NCBI GenBank assembly: GCA_011037195.1
Contig: JAAEAF010000274.1
Span: 335,328-399,327 of the forward strand
Origin: Triatoma infestans
Taxonomy: Eukaryota > Arthropoda > Insecta > Hemiptera > Reduviidae
Reading direction: 5' to 3'
Length of the DNA: 64,000 nt
The stretch's first letter is position 1. Each line of letters begins with the position of its first letter. Below the pieces are notes generated by a model that searched no databases, was not told where the DNA came from, and saw only the letters and a program-made list of their open reading frames with translations. Position numbers and translations under genes: made by a program. Below are positions 1-9,131 of this stretch, in pieces.

Positions 1-480
1 GTGTAGAAAACGTAGATCTCGCTATGAAAAAATTCTTCGACTGCACCTAAAATAATGCCTTATTTTTACTGTAGCTAAATGTGTCGTTTGTCCATTCAGT
101 AAAAAACGATCGTTACCTGTGGGGAACGAAATTAGACTGGAAGGCACTCTACTTCTCTGCAAAATGAAAGTGCGATTCTTAGGATTGTTACTAGATAGAA
201 AACTAAAATGGACCACTCATATTAATGAACTAAAGCAGAAAAATACGTAATACGGATGATCTGCTTTAAAAACTGGGGAACCGATCCATCACAGTTTGGC
301 TTTAGGAAGGGAAAGACAATTTCGGATTGCCACTCTTTATTCTTATCCGATACAGAAATCCCATTCACCTCTAACAATTCAGTAGTGCAAGCCTTCTTGG
401 ATATTTCTGGAGATTATAATAATGTGCATCTTGGTATTACACCACGCAAGTTACTTGCAATCTTATTGTAAGTTTGCAGT
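1..480 (+). pseudogene. rearranged reverse-transcriptase fragments of a non-LTR element
   Basis: Two plus-strand pieces of a non-LTR reverse transcriptase. At about 160-250, KVRFLGLLLDRKLKWTTHI is the segment that follows the RT palm in Jockey/I/R1-type elements. At about 265-460, FGFRKGKTISDCHSLF and VVQAFLDISGDYNNVHLGI correspond to RT motifs 2a and A (FxDxxxAYDxV). Motif A normally precedes the KVRFLGL segment, so the order is inverted: internal rearrangement or two overlapping copies. No intact ORF. Confidence 0.75.
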
Positions 481-662
481 TGATGGCTACAAAATTGGGA
501 AATTTGTAGCAGCTGCTACAAAATAAGCACCTAAATGTAAATGATCCCTCAATTACACGTAAGTATAAGTTTGCAGTTGATGGCTACAAAATTGGGAAAT
601 TTGTAGCAGCTGCTACAAAATAAGCACCTAAATGTAAATGATCCCTCAATTACACGTAAGTT
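469..662 (+). repeat. perfect tandem duplication, 2 x 97 bases
   Basis: The segment starting TAAGTTTGCAGTTG at 469 repeats at 566 with no visible difference. Each unit reads roughly VDGYKIGKFVAAAT, the beginning of a non-LTR RNase H domain (normally YTDGSKIGKFVGAA), and a third, diverged copy of it lies at about 1165-1215. The duplication is therefore inside the retroelement remnant. Confidence 0.85.
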
Positions 663-1139
663 ACTTGCCAAGAGCTATTTGTGATTTCGACTGTATGTTT
701 TATAGTAGGGCTTAAAAATTAAACTCCACGCTTAGAAGGATTCAGTAAAAGTGCCAAAATTGTGCGTGGAATACCTTAATAGTACTCCTCGTCTTTAAGG
801 TAGCAAATGAAACACAGAAGAAGGATGCTAACAGACCGCTACATCTTAAGAAGTATTTCTTTATCTCCAACAGTTTCAAGTAAAATCAGCTCCTTATCAG
901 TCAGTAATGTTTTCACCTATGCCTCCTTGAAAAAAAGTTACCCCACCAATTGCGGATAGTTTTCTGGAACTGACTGAGTTCCAATCAGCAATAATTTGTT
1001 CTGTTAAGATACCAATATTTCTTTGCGATTATAATTCTCTGATGATGAATACATCCATTGATATACATGCCTGACTACAAAGAAAGAATTCATCTTCAGA
1101 CTATTAATACATTTCGTGAAGATGTTTCGCATTTTTTAC

Positions 1140-2140
1140 CAGATACTCAGATTATATATATACATTGATTGCTCCGAAATTGGGAAATTCGTAGGAGCTG
1201 CTTACTATGATCCCTCAAGTAAAAAAAAAAAAAAAAAATGTAAGTTACCACAGGCAATGGCAGAACATTTTTTTCGCTGAGTCAGTAGCCTTCATTGAAG
1301 CTCTGAATATATAGAAAATGTAAATACAAAGAAAGTAGCTATTATGTCTTACTGTAAAATTCTATTAGATTCTCTGGCCAATTTTCATTTTAAGTTCAAT
1401 ACTTCACATTTTACATAGAAATAATTAAGTTAATTCACAACATTAAAGCTCAAAAAAAGTTACTCAAACTAGACTGATCAGAGGGCATGTCCAAATCGCT
1501 GGAAATGTAGCCGGTAGCGTAACCAAGCAGGCTGGTGTATGGTAAATTATAAACTTCCCTTTACGGATTTTAGTCAAATCGATCGGAATAGTATTAATTA
1601 GTTAAATAAATGGCTGAGAGAATATGAATCGATTGACAAAGGAGTTCTCTATAAGAGAAGTAATCTTCTAATAGGCTTGAAATCTTGGTTTCTTGATTTA
1701 AATTTAAATAGAAGAAGCATCAGGATTATTCACAGAATCAGATCCAATCATGGGCTCTGTGGAGTCAACTAATAGGAATAGAAAGAGCCAGGACTAATGT
1801 GTGTACAGTATGCGATAGATTTGAGGACATAGAGCATATTCTGATGGAATGTAAAAAATATGTAGTATCTATAAAGATAAGTTGTTCAGCTCTCTTCAAA
1901 AGAAGATTAAAATTCATTCAATTACATTGGCATCATACATGAAGTTAGACCCATCAGCGACGCGAACTAGTAGAATTTTAATGATGGATGCATTAGAGAG
2001 TAAGTTTAAACGATTTAGTAGTAGGATTGGTTTTTGGCTATAATTACGAATTAAATTGCACGTAAGATACATTGAACATGTTCTTGAATCGTTGGCTAAT
2101 GGCTTCAGGCAAAGGCAAAAAAAAAGAGTGTTCACAGCAG
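1140..2140 (+). pseudogene. non-LTR RNase H domain and C-terminal zinc finger, degraded
   Basis: Plus-strand relic continuing the element at 1-480. Seen in order: YIDCSEIGKFVGAAYYDPS (RNase H first Asp, about 1160-1215), FFAESVAFIEAL (about 1270), VAIMSYCKILLDSLAN (SDS motif decayed, about 1335), TRLIRGHVQIAGN (usual PGHxGIxGN, about 1470), and RTNVCTVCDRFEDIEHILMEC (CCHC zinc finger after the RNase H, about 1795-1855). RT plus RNase H plus CCHC is the I/R1/LOA/Jockey-group layout. Many stops and shifts; inactive. Confidence 0.75.
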
Positions 2141-2299
2141 ATTTTTTTTTTACTTAGAACAATATTGCACAGGTATCTGTGTGCAAAGCAGTATTACAAT
2201 AGTACTGGGGAAATCTAAATAATAGAGAAGAAGAAAAGTATGTAACGCCCGCCGAGCACAGCTGGAAAATCCTGTATCGCAAATATGTTTATTATCAGA

Positions 2300-3250
2300 C
2301 AGCTGATTGAAAAGTGTAGAAAGTGAAGGAAAGGAAGAAAGAGCTGCACTGAGCTTTCATCGATTTGAAAAAGGCGTATGATGAGGTCCCCAGAGAAAAA
2401 ATATGGAGAGCCATGCGGTAATTGAAATAGAAGAATGCCTGGTACTGGCAGTGCAAAGGAGTAAGCCGGTAATTTGTACCAGGTGAAAGAGGGAGGAAAT
2501 TTGTGACAACGGTTTGAGGCTTCCAAGGGATTGAAATAGGGGCGTAGCCTGTTCCCTACTTATTAAAAATCTATCTGGACCGAGTGATGAAGGAGTGGTT
2601 ATGGAAATGTGGAGAAATGGGTCTGCCAATCGAAAGTGAGCAACTCAGTACCTTTTTTTTTGCGAACGACCAAGTAGTTATAGCCCAAGAAAAAGAAGAT
2701 CTTGAGATGATGATGAGAAAACTAAAGGACGAACAGGGGAATGAGTAAGATGTCTTTATCGAGCAGGACAGGTGCAAGAGAGTGAAATTCTTCAAGTATC
2801 TGGTTTAGTTTTGGAAGGAGCGGGAGGATGTGAAGAAGACATTAAAAAGAGTATTGAACTGGACCGCAAAGCAGTGAAAATGATTCACCCAGTGCTGTGA
2901 ATAAGTCCTTATCCATGAACCTCCACCTGAAATGTCTGAGCGAAAGTGAAATGTATTATTAGAAATGGATTATTGGAGAAGATGCGTACAAAAGACCAGG
3001 ATGGATAAGGTGAGCAATGTAGATATATATAACGAAGGAGATGGGAGTAAAGGAAACAATGGAAAAAGAGAGGATTAAAAGGAAAGAATGGATTTGGTAT
3101 GGACATCTCAGAAGAATGCCGGAAGGGTGAGAGCATGGAAAAGAAGTAGGACAGCGAGGAGACGAAAGGAAGCAATTGAGTAGCTGATGGCGGGAAGAGG
3201 GTTGAGGGATCCATACTGGTTGGATATGGAGTTTTGGATTGACCTAACTT
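2300..3250 (+). pseudogene. RTE-like reverse-transcriptase relic
   Basis: Plus-strand frames give FIDLKKAYDEVPREKIW-like sequence (about 2355-2405, RT motif A), YLDRVMKEWLWKCGEMG (about 2570-2615), FFANDQVVIAQEKEDLE (about 2655-2710; normally FADDxVV, catalytic Asp changed to Asn), and WYGHLRRMPEG (about 3095-3130), the usual tail of RTE-type elements. Several frameshifts and stops. A different clade from the neighbour at 1-2140. ORFs on the minus strand here are antisense shadows. Confidence 0.75.
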
Positions 3251-3253
3251 ATT

Positions 3254-4936
3254 TAAAACTACTTAGAATAATTGTGGCAACCGAAATGTGCTTTTTTGTT
3301 TGAATTTTGGTTCGGGGAAAAGTTTTCTTTTTTCCCATACATTCGGGCGGTCCCTCATCTTGCACTCATCACACCCGCCTGGGAATAGATTTCCCAACCC
3401 CTTCCCTGGACGAAAGTCACTCAATTTATTCTTTCTCCCTTTCAATCTTTTTGTATCAACTATTTTAAAATTTAAGCCATTTAGTTGCTATATTTATTTT
3501 CATTACTTTTTTCCATCAGTTTGATGAACTTACTTCTCAGGATCAACCAAGTTTCTTTAATCAATCCCAAAAATATTTTTTACATTAATACCGAAACTGA
3601 AAATTAATATTAAATTTAATTTGAAGGAAGGAAGGAAAAACCTGCAGCTCAGGGGGAAGGGTTAATTAAGGATACTTCTAATTCTTTGGTGTCTGTATGT
3701 TATTTAATTTGAATTGATATAAATGCTACATCAAACTTTGAAACGTTTAGAAAATCAGGAATTTCTTACTTGAAAAGATTTCTCTGGCCTTTGTTATATA
3801 AGCATTTCCTTATAACTTAAGGTTTGACGATTTGGAAACCATTTTATAAATTAATAAAATTTGGTATTTATAAAGAAATCTTATCGAGCATACAACATGA
3901 AAACATTTTATTTTTAAAAACTCATGAACAAGAGCTAATTATAAATTATATTACTTTTCTTGGCAGCTTGAGTATATTTATATATGTGTACTGCGTGAAT
4001 TTATTCACATTATTGTACTGCTAATTTTACTTATGATTTGACAAGGGGATAATTTTATACAGGACAAAAGAATGCTCTTTTTTAGAACTATCCATCTTTT
4101 TTTCTCACCGATCGTTTTGATTGTTTAGAAATGGGGTTCTGAATTTTTATATTCATTCATAATAGGAGTAAATATTGTAAATTTCACCTTCTTTTATGGA
4201 GGTTTTCTAATAATGCAGAAAACTAATTTCTATTCCTCTAATTTCTATCTTATTGCTCTAAATTAAAGTATGAAAAATAGTGATAAAGACGTTATTATTC
4301 AACTCACCTTAAATAGGATTTAGGGAATTGAAATAGAAGAAAGAATTAGATGAAACTGGTACAAATTTTTTGTTTCCACAATTACTGTCGGTTTACAGAA
4401 AAATTAATCCGGATTTTTTGAATTTTATGTAATTTAATTGCTTGCACATCGAAGAGCTGTTTTTAATCTTAAATAAAAAACGCTAAATAAGAATTCCATT
4501 AATTGGTAATTTGTGTGTCCTAATTTTTGTAACTTCCAACGTATACTTTTAACCAAGACGCAGCTAATTTTCTAGTAATTTATTATCCATCGCTATTTTG
4601 CTTTTTCCCGCAGTAGCTTGCAATCCTATAATATAATAATAATAATAATAATAAAATAAAATACAATAATTTAAGACATCAGTTTTAGAATTGGACGCAA
4701 CCTTTACTTAACATACAAAGCGGTTACAAACGATATGAAATTATTTTATACATGTCCTTTGTTCAGTGCTAGAAGCTATTATCTTAAAAAAAAAGATGCA
4801 AATCTTGAAGATCCTCAATAATAAGTGAAATGTCGATCCGTGGTCACAATTTACAATATTTGTAAAAACTTTATCTCATAGGATCCAAATGGCTTATTTA
4901 TGGCTATTTTGCATTTATCTTCTTTAGTAACGGATT
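3254..4936. other. A/T-rich stretch without recognised genes; (TAA)n at 4630-4654
   Basis: Short ORFs at 3263-3524 and 3824-4024 have low-complexity, hydrophobic translations expected by chance from A/T-rich DNA. A TAA microsatellite is at 4630-4654. Nothing else is recognisable. Confidence 0.6.
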
Positions 4937-5245
4937 AATATGTTGTGGTTGGTTCTGCAGAGCTAGAAAGCATCAGGATATTTTCCGTGATAGCCTGCTT
5001 CTTTTTGTGGTCATCAACCGGTTTCGGGCGTTCGCCTATCATCAGGATGTTTCTCTAAATATAGTGTGGTAACGTAGACTTGCACAGAGCAAATTTAGTT
5101 GATACACTCGAGTTGATAGCTGGCTTTTATAATTGAGTTGGTCAACTACTGCTTTGACAAAAAACACCCTCATGATGGGCGAACGCCCGAAACCGTTTGG
5201 TAACAACAAAAAAAAGCAGGCTATCACGGAAAATAACTCTAATAT
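4935..5245. mobile_element. fold-back element, family 1 (hammerhead-like arms)
   Basis: Two inverted arms of about 75 bases: left about 4978-5050 and right about 5165-5240, each ending in a sequence reading AGCCTGCTT...TTTGTGG next to ACCGGTTTCGGGCGTTCGCC. The spacer has GCACAGAGCAAATT, shared with the copy at 9.8 kb. The arms hold hammerhead-like motifs (see 5007-5049). The layout matches inverted terminal regions of Penelope-like elements lacking the coding part (inference). Confidence 0.7.
5007..5049 (-). ncRNA. hammerhead-ribozyme-like motif, near-intact core
   Basis: On the minus strand: CATC, CTGATGA, stem II AGGC-GAAC-GCCC (one A.C mismatch), GAAA with ACC-GGT as a loopless stem III, T as the cleavage-site base, then GATG pairing with CATC as stem I. 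All invariant core bases (CUGANGA, GAA, U-H) are present; stem II is weakened. The mirrored arm at 5166-5205 has CTCATGA and a broken stem III. Confidence 0.6.
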
Positions 5246-6240
5246 TACATAATTTGATTTATGGTTATTTTTTTAGAACGCCCACTTTGCTAGATAAATT
5301 GTGAGATTTCATTCGTCTTAGCATGCTTCTTTTCTTTAAATCAGACCTGTTTCGTTTTTCCTCCATAGACAGAATTTCTTACAAACTACATTCATTGATT
5401 GTGTCTTCGATTTCCAGTCACAGCAGTGCAATCTACCAATGTGTGAGTGTGAACAATTGAAGTGAACGTCTATTTTGAACTTAGAAGACTGGCGATGCAG
5501 GAAAACCAAAACCAGTCAGCACCAGAGTAAAGTTGCTTAGACGGATAAAATCACTGAAGTTATGGGTACATTAATTCTGGCCATTGAAATTGCCTTCGTA
5601 AAACTAAATTTAACTTAACATTTAATGTGAAATTTGTGTATGTTAGAATTTCAATTTCCAGCAGCTGTTAACAATTAATTACATTCTATTTTATCAGCCG
5701 CAGTACTGGTATTATCGACACCTGCTCCAGTAGCTAGCAAGTATGAAATTCATTTTTTCGGCTTGTTAAAGGAACAGCTAGTCTCCTGCTGCCTAAGTTC
5801 TTGTTTACGACTTTTTCCAAACAAATGGTTGGAAGTAATCATTTATCTAGATTACAATGTTTGCCAAAATAAAATTGTTTATAACAAAAATTTTCTCTAG
5901 GATCACAGTTTTGGTCTTGATCTGCACGGCTTTTATTACTTCTACTTGTCGATAATTGCTTGATACTTATTTCTACGAGTAGTTGATATTTGTAATGAAA
6001 GAAATTTATATTCCCACCGTTGTAATTCTTTTAAGTAATCTATATATATATAGTGCTTGAATTACAAGTAGGCATTAAGATTTACTTATTCCAATATATT
6101 TTTTTATTGAGTCAGGCAACTGTTTGATATGTTTTATTTTTCTTAACATGGCTAATTTAATGACGTTTTATTTTTCTTTAAAATTTACTCAAAAATATCA
6201 TTATTTGCTGTATTATTTTATATATATATTCTACAATTTT
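5246..6240. other. no recognised feature
   Basis: A/T-rich DNA on the 3' side of the kinase gene. I see no ORF, splice pattern or repeat with a recognisable identity here. Confidence 0.5.
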
Positions 6241-7213
6241 TTTTCTACCTTTAAAAACTGTACCGAATGTTGTCCTCTCAATTCCATGGCCGACTTTTTA
6301 TCACTTTCATCTTCACTTGCTTGGATGATGGTGTTTAATCCTTCCTTGGAGAGTGAATATTTATTTATATAGTTCTTTATTATATCCCATGATTTTTCCA
6401 TTGTATTTTGCTGTTTCCAATGTATTATCCGTTCATGTAAGGGAATTTTCTTTAATCCAAATTGATAGAATTTTTTAATAATTAGATTTCAGTTAAAATA
6501 AAAACAAAAATACCTAAAAAGATACAAAAAAAAAAGAAAGAAAAGGTTGCAGCGAGAGCAACTGAATAACAAAAATAACGCCATTTAACAAGAAAGGATT
6601 TGCATTTTATTAAATATATTTATATTATAAATGAATAGCTTTTTACATACCTTGATAGTTTTGGCTTGTCTACAGCAAAGAAGATCTTACAAATTTAACT
6701 ATTAGCCATCAATTGATACAATTTTTTCCTGTTTGTATTACGTTTCATTTAAAAAAAAAAAAATAAAAAAAAAATAAGAACGCAATAATGAATGGATTTA
6801 ATGGATTTTCATTTATTTACTACAAAATGTCATAATTAATTGGCGACAAACTAAACTGTTGGTAGTATTCTAATTAATTGTGACATGTAAAAACTAAAAG
6901 ATAAATACATATAAAAAACACTCAAATATACAAATGCACATTAATTTTTTTTTTTTTTTTAATATGTTTAATATCAATCTGCTGGTACTTAACCAATATG
7001 AACAATCGTTAATAACTATATTTACAAAATGCAATAATAATCTGAAATTATAACATAAGAACAAAAAATAAATATATAAAATAAAATAAAAACGGCGTCT
7101 CTTTTTAATTTTTCTTTAAAATATTATTAAATATGTCATAATTTGCTTCATTATTTTTTTTTTAAATATATTCTACAATTTTTTTTTCTGTCTTTAAAAA
7201 CTGTACCGAATGC
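6137..7213 (+). repeat. diverged direct repeat, 6137-6276 and 7115-7213
   Basis: Both stretches run TTTCTTTAAAAT...TTTGCT..ATTATTTT...ATATTCTACAATTTTTTTT..., then CTTTAAAAACTGTACCGAATG. About 100 bases similar with small gaps. The DNA between them, and on to 8340, is A/T rich with homopolymer runs and no recognised gene. Confidence 0.5.
6256..6475 (-). CDS. unrecognised minus-strand reading frame, possible exon
   Basis: An open minus-strand frame reads FYQFGLKKIPLHERII, HWKQQNTMEKSWDIIKNY and continues INKYSLSKEGLNTIIQAS, EDESDKKSAMELRGQHSV, QFLK, then a possible donor AAAG/GTAGAA. Composition is protein-like and unlike the A/T shadows nearby. I do not recognise the product. It could be an exon of a neighbouring minus-strand gene or a mobile-element fragment: its end (about 6137-6276) recurs in diverged form at 7115-7213, which favours a repeat. 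Confidence 0.3.
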
Positions 7214-8359
7214 TAATTTCGGTATCACAACAAATTCCTCCCTAATTTTTTTTTTTTAAATAAATGCTCAACAAAAAAATATTTGTATATTATGATCCCT
7301 TTCTAACTAATTAAAGAAAAAGAAAGGTTTTCCCTTTTTTTCTTGGACTATCTAATGAAAATCTTTAATACCTTAAAAAATCTCCTCCGCTTCTTCATTC
7401 ACTAAATAGATTTTTATCACTCTTAACATTAAATAACTTTATGTATAAATCTACATTTTTACCAATTTTTTTTTTCTTTTTCTTTTTATATTATATATAT
7501 AATTTATTTTTAGATTTGTTTTTATTTGGTGACGATAACTGATACGTCTTGAGGCGCTAAAACTATATGTAATAAATCTTGCTTTCCTTAATTATAAATA
7601 ATTAATCCTTTTTTTTTCTTTCTTTCTTTAGAACTGGACGAAAAACATTTCGTTTGTAACATTACAGGGGACGGTGCATTTTGTAATAAAGATTCTTAAA
7701 GGAAGCGCGTGCATATGAGGTATTCATTCAAAATGCTAAAATAATTTGATTTTTTTTTTTTTAATAGCGTCTCATGTGAAAATTTGGCACAATTTCCTTC
7801 TTCAACAAAAAAAGAAAAAAAAACAAAAAAAAACATTAAGAGGGAACCCAGTTTTAATCTCAATCATAAAACAGAAAAATTCTTTGAGTTCAAAAAAATA
7901 CAAGCTTTGTGTAATTCTATTAATTACATTATTTTAGGAATTTGCCTATCCTATGCAAATTAAGAAGCAAAACCTAAACAAAACTTAATTACAAGACAAA
8001 ATTCGTTATTTATTTATTTATTTATTCAAATAAAATGATTTTAAGTTTAACTACTATGACCAACATATTAAAATCCCTCATAATGATTATAAACAACAAA
8101 GTTTCATAACAGCGAAATTTATTTACAAATAAAAAAAGCAATAGCATTTTTGATTGTATTTAGACAATAGAATGAACAAAATAATTTAAGACTGGGTATC
8201 CCTTGGAAATGATACATCAGGAAGTTACTAAATTCAAGCAAGGCAGAGATCAAGAGGAATGGGTTTGTATGTAGTTAGAGCTAAAATTGTAATTTAATTT
8301 TTTTTTTCGAATTGAGCACCACGTTTTCCTTTCGTTTCTTCTTCTTTTATTAATGAAAA

Positions 8360-8640
8360 TGAATTTCCGAGGCCGCTGATTGTCCAACAAGGCGCCATAT
8401 GGGCTCTGCCAAATAGAATGTTGGCTATATAAGGGCGTGGAACAATGGACCGCGATAATGCGAAGAAATGAGAGATTTGAGCTAAAGAGAGCTGCTAGTC
8501 TGTTGTGCCACCACTGCTGAAACTAACCCAGAGTGATGACAGCCATATCGCCTCTCTCACGATTTTATACCAGGCGCTCGGTTCTCTGGCATCAGATGTA
8601 CACCTTCCACACTGAATATTGATGCCTCTGTAAGCAAATT
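8360..8640 (+). promoter_or_regulatory. GC-richer island with TATA box and downstream splice donor
   Basis: In a very A/T-rich neighbourhood, this stretch has balanced composition. It contains TATATAAG at 8426-8433 in a good promoter context (GGCTATATAAGGGCG), and about 200 bases further a donor-like CTCT/GTAAGC at 8629-8630. This is the shape of a promoter plus noncoding first exon on the plus strand (about 8457-8629), convergent with the kinase gene. No coding frame of note. A mobile-element promoter is an alternative. Confidence 0.3.
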
Positions 8641-8728
8641 AACAATACATTTAAAAAAAAAAAAAAAATTGAAATAATTTTCTTAAAGACAACAAATCCT
8701 GTCATTTTTCCACTCTGAAATCAATATA

Positions 8729-8734
8729 TTTATT
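8729..8734 (-). promoter_or_regulatory. candidate polyadenylation signal of the kinase gene
   Basis: AATAAA on the minus strand, about 295 bases after the kinase stop codon at 9028. A/T-rich DNA yields such hexamers by chance, so this is only a positional candidate. Confidence 0.25.
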
Positions 8735-9027
8735 TTAATGTAAGTCTAGTAAAAGTGTATCTTTACTTAAGTGGTACTAGAGTCTGCTTTGACTGAAAAT
8801 TATTTGAAAGCTTTATCCCCAGGAAAATTGATTTGTGAAGGTTTCTCAGGGGATCAAAAAGTTATGCTTGCCACTTCAGTGAAATAAACCATCTATGTAA
8901 TATGAAGATTAAATGTACAGATAGAATGTCAATTGGTATTTCAGCACAATATTAAACGATTCTATCAGTCTACACAATATTAAGGTAAATTAAATGTATT
9001 GCTAAATTTAAGTTTGGAGAAATCAGT

Positions 9028-9131
9028 TTAAAATGCTCCGTTTTCTTCAGAGTAGTCTGGTTCATCTAACTTGTCTGGAAAGTAGACTGATCCTCCTTTG
9101 GCAGTGAAAATTTTACGATAACTTGATAAAT
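9028..9131 (-). CDS. Eip63E: Eip63E/CDK14 terminal coding exon with stop
   Basis: Acceptor AAAG at 9132-9135 (minus strand) then 104 bases. Two bases complete the Asp begun in the previous exon, followed by 33 residues beginning [13 protein letters not shown] and ending EENGAF-stop at 9028-9030. CDK14 relatives have a Ser-Ile-Phe-Thr-Val segment at this point, just after the LPD that ends the kinase core; KIFTA matches it. A nearer AG (9125) would give a different frame and a shorter tail without this similarity, so I chose the upstream AG. The tail is acidic and less conserved in the family. Moderately sure. Confidence 0.7.

Noticed and set aside
2215..3214. Series of minus-strand ORFs rich in Phe, Ser and Leu
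   Set aside because: Antisense of a purine-rich RTE-like relic on the plus strand.
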